This document shows, piece by piece, positions 1 through 9,700 of a stretch of 33,930 nucleotides of DNA (within the stretch, counting starts at the first letter, position 1; each line of letters begins with the position of its first letter). The notes under the pieces were generated by a model. It did not search any database and had not been told where the DNA came from. It worked only from the letters and a program-made list of their open reading frames with translations. The DNA comes from Acidovorax defluvii (GTDB taxonomy: Bacteria > Pseudomonadota > Gammaproteobacteria > Burkholderiales > Burkholderiaceae_C): NCBI GenBank assembly GCA_003268905.1, contig QLTU01000008.1:103931-137860 (forward strand), given 5' to 3'. Both the position numbers and the translations under genes were made by a program.

Positions 1-57
1 TGTTGCCACTACGCCTGATTTCGAGTCAGGTACATTCGACCACTCTGCCACCTCTCC
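1..57 (-). tRNA. tRNA-Ser (anticodon CGA), 3' part cut by window edge
   Basis: On the minus strand the sequence starts GGAGAGG (acceptor 5' arm), followed by the D-arm and a five-base-pair anticodon stem CCTGA/TCAGG enclosing the loop CTCGAAA. This gives anticodon CGA, which reads UCG serine codons. The variable arm, T-arm and 3' end lie before position 1 and are missing. The gene sits 33 bases downstream of serS on the same strand, so the serine tRNA and its synthetase are neighbours. The identity rests on the anticodon loop and the serine-type 5' half. Confidence 0.9.
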
Positions 58-75
58 TGTGTGTCGAAGCCTGCG

Positions 76-81
76 ATTCTA
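76..81 (-). promoter_or_regulatory. Possible -10 box for tRNA-Ser(CGA)
   Basis: Read on the minus strand this is TAGAAT, ending 18 bases before the first base of the tRNA. The same hexamer occurs at a similar distance before the other tRNA-Ser in the window (15315-15320). No convincing -35 hexamer is visible at 17 bases, so the call rests on the shared box and its position. The tRNA could equally be transcribed by read-through from serS. Confidence 0.35.
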
Positions 82-90
82 GCAGGAATT

Positions 91-1452
<1,362 letters not shown>

Positions 1453-2394
1453 TCAGGCGAGGCTTGCAGGATCGAAGTTGGCGCCACAAAGGATGAGCGC
1501 CACCGTTTCCTGCGGCTGGGGCTTGTAGGCGCCGGTTTGCAGCGCCGCCAGGCCCAGGGCGGCGGCGGGTTCCACGGCCAGTTTCAGCTCTTGCCATAGC
1601 CACAACTGGGCGGCGCGGATGGCGTCGTCGGACAGCAGCAGCGCATCGTGCACATGGCGCTGGCTCACCTCCCAGCCAATGGCGCCAATGCGGCGGGCGC
1701 CCAGCGAATCGGCGGCCAGGCCGCCCACCTCCACGTCCACCGGCTGGCCTGCGGCGCGCGCCGCGTGCAGGGTGGGCGCGCGTTCGGGCTCCAGCGCGAC
1801 CACATGGGCGCGGCTTTCCACCCACGCGGCCACACCGCCGATGAGGCCGCCACCGCCCACGCTGACCAGCACCGTGTCGGGCAAGCGGCCGCCCTGCTCT
1901 TCGATCTCCAGCGCCAGGGTGCCTGCGCCGGCCAGCACTTCGGGCTGGTCGTAGGCATGGGCCTGCAGCGCGCCGGTGACCTGTTGGCGGGCCACGCAGG
2001 CTTCAAATGCCTCGGAATACGCCGCGCCGGTCACCACCACCTCGGCGCCCAGCGCACGCAGGCGGGCGCGCTTGGCCTCGGGCGAGACTTCGGGCACAAA
2101 CACCTCGCAGCGCACGCCCAGCGCCTGGGCCGCAGCAGCCACGGCAATGCCCGCGTTGCCGCCCGAGGCGATGATCACGCCGCTGTCGGGCACGGGGTTG
2201 GCCAGCAGGCGGTACAACATGCCGCGCGCCTTGAAGCTGCCGCCCACCTGCAGGTGCTCCAGCTTGAGCCAGACCTCGCCGCATTCCACCCCCAGGGTTC
2301 GGCCGGACACGCGCATCAGCGGCGTGGTGCGCAAAAAATCGGGCTGGGTGGCGAGTTGGCGGCGGGCGGCGGCGATGGCGGCGCGGTTGATCAT
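1453..2394 (-). CDS. PLP-dependent serine/threonine dehydratase family enzyme
   Basis: Fold-type II pyridoxal-phosphate enzyme of 313 residues, resembling catabolic threonine/serine ammonia-lyases (2-oxoacid plus ammonia from Ser or Thr). Visible signatures are GGSFKARG at 51-58 with the PLP Schiff-base lysine at K55, the SGGNAGIA substrate/cofactor loop near 77-84 and the glycine-rich phosphate loop VGGGGLIGG. There is no C-terminal ACT-like domain, so it is not the feedback-regulated biosynthetic IlvA. The frame is open further upstream, but that part is unlike the family. The ATG giving MINRAAIAAARR is preceded by GGAG about nine bases upstream and is preferred. Substrate is not determined by sequence: serine racemase or another beta-elimination enzyme of the same fold remains possible. 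It lies 33 bases upstream of serS. Confidence 0.85.
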   Translation of the reverse strand: MINRAAIAAARRQLATQPDFLRTTPLMRVSGRTLGVECGEVWLKLEHLQVGGSFKARGMLYRLLANPVPDSGVIIASGGNAGIAVAAAAQALGVRCEVFVPEVSPEAKRARLRALGAEVVVTGAAYSEAFEACVARQQVTGALQAHAYDQPEVLAGAGTLALEIEEQGGRLPDTVLVSVGGGGLIGGVAAWVESRAHVVALEPERAPTLHAARAAGQPVDVEVGGLAADSLGARRIGAIGWEVSQRHVHDALLLSDDAIRAAQLWLWQELKLAVEPAAALGLAALQTGAYKPQPQETVALILCGANFDPASLA

Positions 2395-2450
2395 GCAAGG
2401 GCTCCGGGCAAGTAAAGCGAAACAGTTTAGAGGGCCGTGCCGGGTGGCCC

Positions 2451-2500
2451 TGGGTAGCGTTGGCTTGCATTGGCTTGCATTGGCTAGCGTTGGGTAGCGC
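2451..2500. repeat. Five tandem 10-bp imperfect repeats
   Basis: Five consecutive 10-base units: TGGGTAGCGT, TGGCTTGCAT, TGGCTTGCAT, TGGCTAGCGT, TGGGTAGCGC. The consensus is TGGSTWGCRY, and the variants are ordered almost symmetrically (A, B, B, C, A'). The array lies in the 212-base gap between two divergent genes (dehydratase-like start at 2394, CBS protein start at 2607), where promoters of both would sit. The 10-base period is close to one helical turn. Confidence 0.85.
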
Positions 2501-2606
2501 CGTGCAGTGCAAGCCCACACCCGGATACAGGTGGCGCTGTACTTTCTGGCTGGCCGTGCCGATAACATGGGTCATACGGGCGGCATGCTGCCCGCAGGAG
2601 GCAACC

Positions 2607-3302
2607 ATGTTCTTTGTGTTCGGCCCGTCGGGCCAGATGTACCGGGGCGGGCCCGAAAACCTGGCGCACATCGCAGCAGTGCGGCGTGTGGCGCGCCCGC
2701 AGGCGCTGCGCACGCGTGGCCCGGATGTTGACGGCACACTCGCCCCCGGCCCCGCACCCACGCCAGAGCCAGCAGCCGCCCCTGTCAACCTGCGCATGCA
2801 GGACGCGGTCAGCGCCTATTCGCAGGCCGAGCAAGGCCCCCAGCTGGCACGCCAGCCCTTGACCGAGGTGCGCGATGTGATGACCACAACCGCCCTCAGC
2901 GTGGCCCCCGATATGCGCGTAAACGATGCGTGGCAGATCCTTGCCGAGCGCCAGGTGGGGCAGACTCCGGTGGTCGATGCGCTGGGCCGCGTGATCGGAT
3001 TGCTGCTGCGGGCCGACATGGCACCGCTGGACCTGCTGCCCGAGCCCGGCGCCGTGATAAAGGCCATTGAGCTGGCGCGCCGCCCGGTGTCCGAAGTGAT
3101 GGTGAGCCCCGTGCCCACCGTGGCCGCGGATACCGAACTGCGCCGCGTGGCCGCCGTGCTGCTCGACACGGGGCTGCCAGGCCTGCCGGTGACCGACGAA
3201 GCCGGCGTGCTGGCGGGCTTCATCGCGCGCACCGACATTTTGTGGGCCGTGGCGGCCGATCCGCCGCTGGATTTGTGGAGCGGCCCCGCGGTGTCACTGT
3301 AG
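2607..3302 (+). CDS. CBS domain-pair protein
   Basis: A 231-residue soluble protein whose C-terminal two thirds is a tandem CBS (Bateman) module: first CBS from about residue 90 (VRDVMTTTALSV ... VVDALGRVIGLLLRADM), second from about 167 (VSEVMVSPVPTV ... VTDEAGVLAGFIARTDIL). Such modules bind adenosyl ligands such as AMP, ATP or SAM and act as energy or ionic-strength sensors; no effector domain is fused. Residues 1-90 start MFFVFGPSGQMYRG and contain a Pro/Ala-rich stretch. The start is fixed by the AGGAGG-type site at 2597-2602, five bases before the ATG; longer in-frame starts run through the 10-bp repeat array and look non-coding. The gene is divergent from the dehydratase gene and stands alone. 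The regulated partner is unknown. Confidence 0.88.
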   Translation: MFFVFGPSGQMYRGGPENLAHIAAVRRVARPQALRTRGPDVDGTLAPGPAPTPEPAAAPVNLRMQDAVSAYSQAEQGPQLARQPLTEVRDVMTTTALSVAPDMRVNDAWQILAERQVGQTPVVDALGRVIGLLLRADMAPLDLLPEPGAVIKAIELARRPVSEVMVSPVPTVAADTELRRVAAVLLDTGLPGLPVTDEAGVLAGFIARTDILWAVAADPPLDLWSGPAVSL

Positions 3303-3325
3303 TGCGTGCCGCGCAAAAATTTAAG

Positions 3326-3380
3326 TGAAATAAGCCTCTAGCGCATGCCCATCAAGCGCTGATAGCTATAATTTCAATAG
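3326..3380. repeat. Dispersed palindromic intergenic element, copy 1
   Basis: Between the CBS gene and ispH (convergent). It aligns with copies at 6668, 12131, 24163 (inverted) and 26131: a left arm of the type CCTCTAGCGC, a short loop, a right arm AAGCGCTGATAGCTAT, then an A/T-rich flank. The left arm carries GCGCATG instead of GCGCTTA. Its position in a convergent gap would suit a bidirectional terminator or RNA-stabilising hairpin, but that is inference. Confidence 0.65.
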
Positions 3381-3397
3381 CATTCACAACCTGCCGC

Positions 3398-4393
3398 TCA
3401 ATGCCCCGCTGGCCCCGTCTCGGGCAGGCGCTCGGTGATTTCAAGACCCGTGCTGGGGTCGATCTTGAGGCCCTTGGGCAGGGGGAACTTGATGGTTTCC
3501 TCGATGCCCTGCATCTTGCGCACCGACACCGCGCCCAGCGCCTTGATGCGGTCGATCACCTGCTGCACCAGAATTTCGGGCGCCGATGCACCCGCCGTGA
3601 GGCCCACGCGTGCGGTGTTGTCAAACCACTCGTGGCGCAGCTCGTCCACGCTGTCCACCATGTAGGCGGTGGTGCCCAGGCGGGCCGCCAGCTCGCGCAG
3701 GCGGTTGCTGTTGGAGCTGGTGGGGCTGCCCACCACGATGACCAGGTCCACTTGCGGGCTGAGCAGTTTGACGGCGTCCTGCCGGTTTTGCGTGGCGTAG
3801 CAAATGTCCTGCTGCTTGGGCTCGCGCACCAAAGGGAAGCGCGCCCGCACGGCGGCGGTGATCTGGGCGGCGTCGTCCACGCTCAGGGTGGTCTGCGTCA
3901 CCACCGCCAGCTTTTCGGTCTGCGCGGGCTGCACGCGGGCCACGTCGGCCACGTCTTCCACGAGGTGAATGCCATGGTCGAGCTGGCCCATAGTGCCTTC
4001 CACCTCGGGGTGGCCCTTGTGGCCGATCATGATGAACTCGTAGCCCTCTTTGGCGAGCTTGGCGACCTCGACATGCACCTTGGTCACCAGCGGGCAGGTG
4101 GCGTCAAAAATGCTGAAGCCGCGCGCCTGTGCCTCTTGCTGCACGGCGCGGCTGACACCGTGGGCACTGAACACCAGCGTGGCGCCGGGCGGCACATCCG
4201 ACAGCTCTTCAATGAAGATTGCGCCCTTGGCCTTGAGGTCGTTGACCACATAGGTGTTGTGCACGATTTCATGGCGCACGTAGATCGGGCGGCCAAACTT
4301 TTGCAGCGCGCGCTCGACGATCTCGATGGCGCGGTCCACACCTGCGCAAAAGCCGCGCGGCTCGGCCAGCAGGATTTCCTGGGGTTTCTGCAT
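3398..4393 (-). CDS. ispH: 4-hydroxy-3-methylbut-2-enyl diphosphate reductase (IspH/LytB)
   Basis: Last enzyme of the MEP isoprenoid pathway: a cytoplasmic [4Fe-4S] enzyme that reduces HMBPP to IPP and DMAPP. The 331-residue protein has the three cluster cysteines C16 (PRGFCAGVD), C100 (DATCPLV) and C198 (DICYATQ). It also has the substrate histidines H45 (HEIVHN), H78 (SAHGVS) and H128 (GHKGHPE), with the catalytic glutamate E130. The C-terminal 25 or so residues are an extension typical of proteobacterial IspH. The ATG is three bases after the fkpB stop, so the two genes are translationally close; the fkpB-ispH pairing is conserved in many proteobacteria, including E. coli. Confidence 0.98.
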   Translation of the reverse strand: MQKPQEILLAEPRGFCAGVDRAIEIVERALQKFGRPIYVRHEIVHNTYVVNDLKAKGAIFIEELSDVPPGATLVFSAHGVSRAVQQEAQARGFSIFDATCPLVTKVHVEVAKLAKEGYEFIMIGHKGHPEVEGTMGQLDHGIHLVEDVADVARVQPAQTEKLAVVTQTTLSVDDAAQITAAVRARFPLVREPKQQDICYATQNRQDAVKLLSPQVDLVIVVGSPTSSNSNRLRELAARLGTTAYMVDSVDELRHEWFDNTARVGLTAGASAPEILVQQVIDRIKALGAVSVRKMQGIEETIKFPLPKGLKIDPSTGLEITERLPETGPAGH

Positions 4394-4396
4394 GGC

Positions 4397-4861
4397 TCAG
4401 AGCACGCCGATGATCTGCACTTCAAACGTCACCGGCTGGCCCGCCAGCGGGTGGTTGAAGTCAAACAGCACGGCGCCGTCATCGCGCACCTGCATCACGG
4501 CGCCGGCGTAGCTGCCCTGCCCGTCGGGCGTGGGGAACTGCACCACATCGCCCACGTTGTATTTTTCGTCCGGATCGCCCAGCTCGTTGAGCAGCTTGCG
4601 CGCCACCCACTGCTGCATGTCGGCATTGCGCTCGCCAAAGGCTTCGCCGGCGGCCAGCTCGAACGTGGCGTGCGTGCCCTCGGGCAGGCCCAGCAGGTGC
4701 TGCTCCATGGCAGGCGAAAGCTCGCCCGTGCCCAGCGACAAGGTGGCCGGTTTGTCCTCAAAAGTGTTGATCACATCCCCCGCCGGACCGGCCAGGCGGT
4801 AGTGCAGCGTGAGGAATGAGCCCGACTGGACGACGGGAAGGGAGGCGGCGGTAGAGGTCAT
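4397..4861 (-). CDS. fkpB: FKBP-type peptidyl-prolyl isomerase (SlpA/FkpB-like)
   Basis: Small cytoplasmic FKBP, 154 residues, of the SlyD/SlpA type: an FKBP fold with an inserted chaperone flap. Visible blocks are VVQSGSFLTLHYRL at the N-terminus, DKPATLSLGTGELSPAMEQ, LLGLPEGTHATFEL, and a C-terminal strand pair containing DFNHPLAGQPVTFEV, which is diagnostic of the family. It lacks the His-rich metal-binding tail of SlyD. The frame is open for another 27 codons upstream, but the ATG giving MTSTAASLPVVQSG is preceded by a GGGAC site and fits the family start. It heads the fkpB-ispH operon and is divergent from radC across an 89-base gap. That gap holds a possible -10 (TACAAT on the minus strand, 4886-4891) with no good -35. 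Confidence 0.93.
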   Translation of the reverse strand: MTSTAASLPVVQSGSFLTLHYRLAGPAGDVINTFEDKPATLSLGTGELSPAMEQHLLGLPEGTHATFELAAGEAFGERNADMQQWVARKLLNELGDPDEKYNVGDVVQFPTPDGQGSYAGAVMQVRDDGAVLFDFNHPLAGQPVTFEVQIIGVL

Positions 4862-4950
4862 GAAAGTCCCGATAAACTGGCCTGCATTGTAGAAAACCGG
4901 GCAAAGCCCTACGCCCGTCGGCCCCTGACTGGCGTCAAACAACCAGCGCC

Positions 4951-5661
4951 ATGCCCCTCAAAGACCTGCCCACCGATGCCCAGCCCCGCGAAAAACTGCT
5001 GGCACGCGGCCCTGCGGCACTGGCCGATGCCGAGCTGCTGGCCATCTTGCTGCGCACCGGCATCGTGGGCAAGGGCGTGCTGCAGATGGCGCAAGAGCTG
5101 CTCGACCCGCCTGCGGTGGACGCCACAGGTCAGCTCGGTGGTGGCTTTGGTGGCATAGCTGGTCTGCTGCACACCAGCGCTGCCGACCTCGAACGCATCA
5201 AGGGCCTGGGCCCTGCCAAGCGCGCCGAGCTGGTGGCTGTGCTCGAACTCGCCCGCCGTGCCCTGGCCCAGCAACTGCGCGAGCGCGAGGTGTTCGACTC
5301 GCCCGAAACCGTCAGGCACTACCTGCAGTTGCACCTGGCTGCCAAGGGGCACGAGGTTTTTGCCGTGCTGTTTCTCGACAGCCAGAACCGCCTGCTGGCC
5401 ATGGAAGAACTCTTTCGGGGCACCCTCACGCAGACCAGCGTGTACCCGCGCGAGGTGGTGCTGCGCGCCCTGCACCACCAGGCCGCGGCCGTGGTGCTGG
5501 CGCACAACCACCCCAGCGGCAGCGTGCAGCCCAGCCGGGCCGATGAGGCCCTGACACAAACCCTGAAAACCACCCTGGCGCTGGTGGACGTGCGCGTGCT
5601 TGACCATTTCATCGTTGCGCCGGGCCAGGCCCTGTCGATGGCCGAGAAAGGGCTGGTGTGA
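4951..5661 (+). CDS. radC: RadC family JAB/MPN domain protein
   Basis: A 236-residue protein with an N-terminal UPF0758 segment and helix-hairpin-helix ([13 protein letters not shown], 82-94), then an MPN/JAMM metalloprotease-like domain. The zinc motif is intact: AHNHPSG with H185 and H187, and the downstream D198 in PSRAD. Despite its name a role in DNA repair is not established; the family is linked to recombination and mobile DNA. The start is the ATG giving [17 protein letters not shown], the family N-terminus, although no clear Shine-Dalgarno is present. Its stop overlaps the ATG of the next reading frame (ATG at 5661), suggesting translational coupling with the Smr gene. Confidence 0.95.
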   Translation: MPLKDLPTDAQPREKLLARGPAALADAELLAILLRTGIVGKGVLQMAQELLDPPAVDATGQLGGGFGGIAGLLHTSAADLERIKGLGPAKRAELVAVLELARRALAQQLREREVFDSPETVRHYLQLHLAAKGHEVFAVLFLDSQNRLLAMEELFRGTLTQTSVYPREVVLRALHHQAAAVVLAHNHPSGSVQPSRADEALTQTLKTTLALVDVRVLDHFIVAPGQALSMAEKGLV

Positions 5662-6170
5662 TGCCGGCCCGGTCTGCGGCAAAGGGCCCCGCGCCGCCAG
5701 ACAGCCCGGGCGCACTGGCCATGGCGCTGGCGCGCGCTGCGGCAAAAGCCAAGCCCGCTGTTCCCGCAGACCCATTGGTGGCTGAACCTGCCCCCGCGCA
5801 GCCAACAGCATCCGCGCCGCACTCGGGCGAACCGGGCGCCACACCTGCGGCAAGGGCCGTGCGCCGTGCCGCCGCTGCTGCCGCAGCGGCACGCCAGGCC
5901 GCCAGACAAATGGCCCAAAAGGCCCGCCCATCCACCCCGGCGCCCGCTGCCGACGCCCCCCACACAACGCGCCAGCCAAAACCCGCCGAACCGCCCCGGC
6001 GCCGCGCCGCGCCAGCCTGCGCATTCACGATCTGCACGACCTGGCCAGCGTGGCCCGCCTCTTGCGCGAGGAGCACGAACGCGCCCAAGCACAGGCCAAG
6101 GCCCACCGCGAGGCCGCTGCACGGCTGGAGGCCGAGCGCCATCTGTTCAGCCGCAGCGTGGGGCCGGTGA
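5661..6170 (+). pseudogene. Ala/Pro-rich N-terminal frame, probably the detached start of the Smr gene
   Basis: This frame opens with an ATG sharing its A with the radC stop. A purine-rich GAGAAAGGG lies about ten bases upstream, so it is well placed for translation. It encodes a low-complexity Ala/Pro/Lys/Arg-rich stretch to about residue 119 (ending EPPRRRAAPA) and then runs into non-coding-looking residues until the stop at 6170. At about 6005-6016 the adjacent frame continues with SLRIHDLHDLASVARLL, which reads directly into the Smr protein. That frame has no ATG, GTG or TTG between its own upstream stop (5783-5785) and the GTG at 6041. The simplest reading is one gene, 5661-6667, broken by a one-base deletion (or sequence error) in the GCCGC-GCCGC-GCC run near 6001-6013. 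Alternatively this is a separate small ORF. Confidence 0.5.
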
Positions 6171-6667
6171 CCTCACTGCGCAACCCCAACCTGGCGCGCC
6201 TGCGGCATCGCCTGCCCCCACCGCTGCCCGTGCAACACTGGCTCGATGAAGACCGCGTGCTGCTCGAATCCATCAGCGACGATTTCGATGTGAGCACCCT
6301 GCTCGACACCGACGACCAGCTCAGCTTTCGGCGCCCCGGCATTGGCGTGGAAGTGACGCGCCGCCTGCGCTCTGGCCACTGGAGCATCCAGCGCCAGCTC
6401 GACCTGCACGGCCTGCGCGTGGACGAGGCGCGCGAGGCCCTGGGCCAATTCATCCGCCACGCGCACAAGACGGGGCTGCGCTGCGTACGCGTGGTGCACG
6501 GCAAGGGGCTGGGATCACCGGGCAAAAGCCCCGTGCTCAAAAGCCGGGTGCAGCGCTGGCTGGTACAAAAAAACGAGGTGCTGGCCTTTGTGCAGGCACG
6601 GCCCATGGATGGCGGCGCGGGGGCACTGGTGGTGCTGCTCAAGCCCGTGAATCAAAGAAATACATAG
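6050..6667 (+). CDS. Smr domain protein (MutS2 C-terminal-like)
   Basis: A 205-residue product from the first ATG, with a C-terminal Smr (small MutS-related) domain, a putative nicking endonuclease or nucleic-acid binding domain. Signatures: LDLHGLRVDEAREAL near residue 118, VVHGKGLGSPG with the HGKG loop near 148, and a closing RWLVQKNEVLAF ... VVLLK strand set. The N-terminal region is charged and helical (ARLLREEHERAQAQAKAHREAAARL), followed by the family blocks ISDDFDVSTLLDTDD and SFRRPGIG. Homologous-looking sequence extends upstream of the ATG (SLRIHDLHDLASV) without a start codon, so this start is probably artificial and the real N-terminus lies in the frame beginning at 5661. The stop abuts a palindromic repeat and faces the restriction gene. 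Confidence 0.85.
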   Translation: MARLLREEHERAQAQAKAHREAAARLEAERHLFSRSVGPVTSLRNPNLARLRHRLPPPLPVQHWLDEDRVLLESISDDFDVSTLLDTDDQLSFRRPGIGVEVTRRLRSGHWSIQRQLDLHGLRVDEAREALGQFIRHAHKTGLRCVRVVHGKGLGSPGKSPVLKSRVQRWLVQKNEVLAFVQARPMDGGAGALVVLLKPVNQRNT

Positions 6668-6721
6668 CAAAATAGCCGCCAGCCCTTATGCGATAAGCGC
6701 AAGCAGCTATTATTTTCGAAT
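6668..6721. repeat. Dispersed palindromic intergenic element, copy 2
   Basis: Fills the gap between the convergent Smr and res genes. Right arm ATAAGCGCAAGCAGCTATTATTTT matches copies 5 and 1; the left arm (AATAGCCGCCAGCCCTTATG) is degenerate. The res stop codon (TAA on the minus strand, 6722-6724) follows directly. It could serve as a shared 3' hairpin for both genes. Confidence 0.6.
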
Positions 6722-9700
6722 TTATTTCGCAAAATAATGGCTATCCATGGTGGCACGCCAAGCCTGGTCAAAGACCAGATCGCACTGCACCACGCACTGC
6801 CCGCCTTCTTCCAGCGCCAGCTCCCCCACACTCTGAAAGCGCTCGTCGCTGAAGGCCTGTGTCAGCCGCTCCAGCAGCGCCTGCTTGTAGAGCGTGTCGG
6901 CATTGCCTTCGAGATGCATGCCTTTGGTTTCCAGCAGCACCACACGCGCCTGGTTGCCCTGCGGGTGGTAGCCAAACACAAAGTCGGGATACACCTTGTG
7001 CCGCCGCCAGCCCTGCAGGCCGTACTGCGTGCGCGCCACGTTGCGGTGCCACCAGCGCAGCGCAGGCTGCTCGTCGAGGTAACCGGCAAACAGCGCTTCA
7101 AATTCATTGATATCGGGCGTGTGCAGCGCGGGTGCCAGCAGGCTTTTCTCCATGTCGGCGTCGTCGCTGGCGCGGCGCAGCTTTTTGGGCTTACCCACCA
7201 CATCCAGCACCATCTCGCGGGGTAGTTCGTAGTCCTGCCGATCCGCACGCAGGCAAAACTCGATGCGCCCCTGCTGCACCAGTTGCTCAAACACCTCCTG
7301 TGCCAGGCGGTCGCGCTCGCGCTCCAGGTCCTTGCGCAGTTGCTCCACCAGCGATGCACTGCTGGCCCCCACCGCACGCGCGTGCCACTGCATCTGCAGG
7401 CGCGAGAGCACCGCATCCACCCAGCCCCATACCAGCCACGGGTTGGGGGCAATGTCCAGCAGCGCACGCACCATGCCTGCAGGGTCCAGCGGCGCCGCGC
7501 CCTCTTCCAGCGCCTGGCGAGCGGGAGCAAAACCATCGTCCAGCACCCGCAAATCCACCACCACCCGGCCGCCACCCGCCCCCTCGGGCGTGGCGCCGGG
7601 TTTCCAGTCGCGCGCCAGCGCCTGCACGTTGACCCGCTCCCAGGGCAACAGGGCCAGCACATCGCTGTCGTATTCCAGCGGTCGGCGTGCACCGCCGGGT
7701 TCGGCCCAGGTCACGGTGGGAATGAAGATGCGCAGCTTCTCCAGCCCCGCGCGGCGCTGCAACGCCACCGGCTGAGGCGCGGCGGGGTCGTTGGCTCCCT
7801 CGCCGCGAACGCTGATCGCCAGGTCGCCCATGCCCTCGGTCTCCAGCGACTGCTTGATGGCCTTGACCACCTCGCCCGTGCCTGCGTTGTGGCAAAACAC
7901 GTAGCAGGCGTCCAGTGCCTCGCGCCCCGTCTTGCACACCTGCGGCAGGCGCAGGATGCGGCCCACCAGTTGCGTCATGGCGCGCTTGCCCTTGCTGGCG
8001 GCCAGGGCGCACAGCACGTAGGCAAAGGGGCAGTCCCAGCCCTCTTGCAGCGCCTGCTTGGTGATGATCACGCGCACCTGGCTGGTGGGCGAGAGCAGTT
8101 CCTCGTCGCCAATTTCGTCTTTCTCGCTGGTTTTTTCGCGGATGTTGGCATCCGAAAAACCCAGTTGCGCCAGAAACGCGCGCGCATCCTGCGCATGGAT
8201 ATAGCCCGCATCCACCTGGTCTTTGCCGGTGCGCTCCACCTGCACCAGCATGATGGGCCGGATGTAGCGCCCGGTCTCGCCCTCCAGCAGCCGCGCTTCG
8301 CGCTCCAGCGTGTCGAGCTGGCGCGCACTCTCGGCCAGGCAGCTTTGCCAGTCAGCCCAGCGGCGCACATCCACCTGAATGGGCAGCTTGATCATTTGCG
8401 CCGCGTCCAGGTCGGTGCCGCGCACATCCACCAGAATGTTGGAGCCACTGGCGCCCGCCACCTTGGGGTCGGGCACGCGCGGCGTGGCCGATAGCTCCAG
8501 CATGAAGCAGGGGTTGAAGCCGTCGATGGTCTGAAGCGCCGTTTCGGTGTATCCGTGGTGGCCCTCGTCGATGACCACCATGGGCCGCACCAGGCGCATC
8601 ACATTGCCCAGCGAGCTTTTGACGATGCTGCCCTTTTGCGCGCGCACCTCATCTGCGCTGGCCCAGGGGCTGCCGTAGGCGTCGAGGTTGGGCACCGCCT
8701 GCAGCAGTTGCCAGTGCGCCTCGATATCGTCCTCGCGCGGCACAAAGCCCAGCACATTGCCCCGGTCGCGAAAAAAACGCAGCGTCTCCTTGTTCTGGCG
8801 TGAGGCTGCGGCCAGCATGAGCAGCATCACGCACAAATGGCTTTCCACGTCCAGGCGCGTGAGCGGGTCGTCTTTTTCCAGAATCTTGACCTTGCCCGCG
8901 CCCGCCACGCTGAGCATCTGATGGTAGGGATGGTCGCGGTTTTTCAGCGTTTTGAGCGTCTGGCGGTATATGGCCTCGTTGGGAACCACCCACAGCACCA
9001 GCCCTTTGTCGCGCTGCAAAAAGCCGTTGAACACCTTGCCCACGCTGGCGGCGGCCAGCAGCGTCTTGCCACCGCCCGTGGGCACCTTCAGGCAAATGTT
9101 GGGGATGGCGCGGCCCGCACCGTCCCAGCGGCTCGAATGCGCCAGCGTGGCAAAGGCGGGCGGCAGCGCATGGGCTTTGCGCAGCGCATCCCAGGCGTGG
9201 CGCGGGTAGTCGGCCGCAGCGCGCAGCGAATCCTGCATGCTCTCCATGGCCTTGAACTGCGTCGTAGCGGCCACGAGGTCATCGGACTCCTGTTTGCGCG
9301 CGCGCAGCTCGGTGACGAAGGCATCAAGCTTTTGCAGCGACTCGTCCTGAAACTTCTTCAGGTCGGTGGCGCCCAGCGTGCGCGGCAGCGACACCGCGCC
9401 GCGCCGGGGCTCCCAGAGCAGCTTGCGGTCGCGCTCGATCTGCGCCACAAACTCTGGCGTGCTCACACTCTGCCAGTGCACCACGTCCAGCGGGTACACG
9501 ATGGGCAAGTCTTTCATGCGCTCCTTTATGCGCAAGAAGTCCTTGGCACTCCAGCCAGGCGCATCCAGAGCCAGGTCGAGGTCGGAGCGGGCACGCCAGT
9601 CGTCGCGCGCGCGCGAGCCAAATACCCACACCCGCTGCAAGCCCTCGGTGGCATCAAAAAAACCCCGCAGGGCCTGCAGCGCGCCGGGCTCCAAACCAAA

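Noticed and set aside
9656..9662. Seven-A tract in the MNT part of res (another at 8771-8777) as a slippage switch
   Set aside because: Tracts of seven are too short to argue for phase variation without population data; both encode ordinary Phe-Phe pairs.
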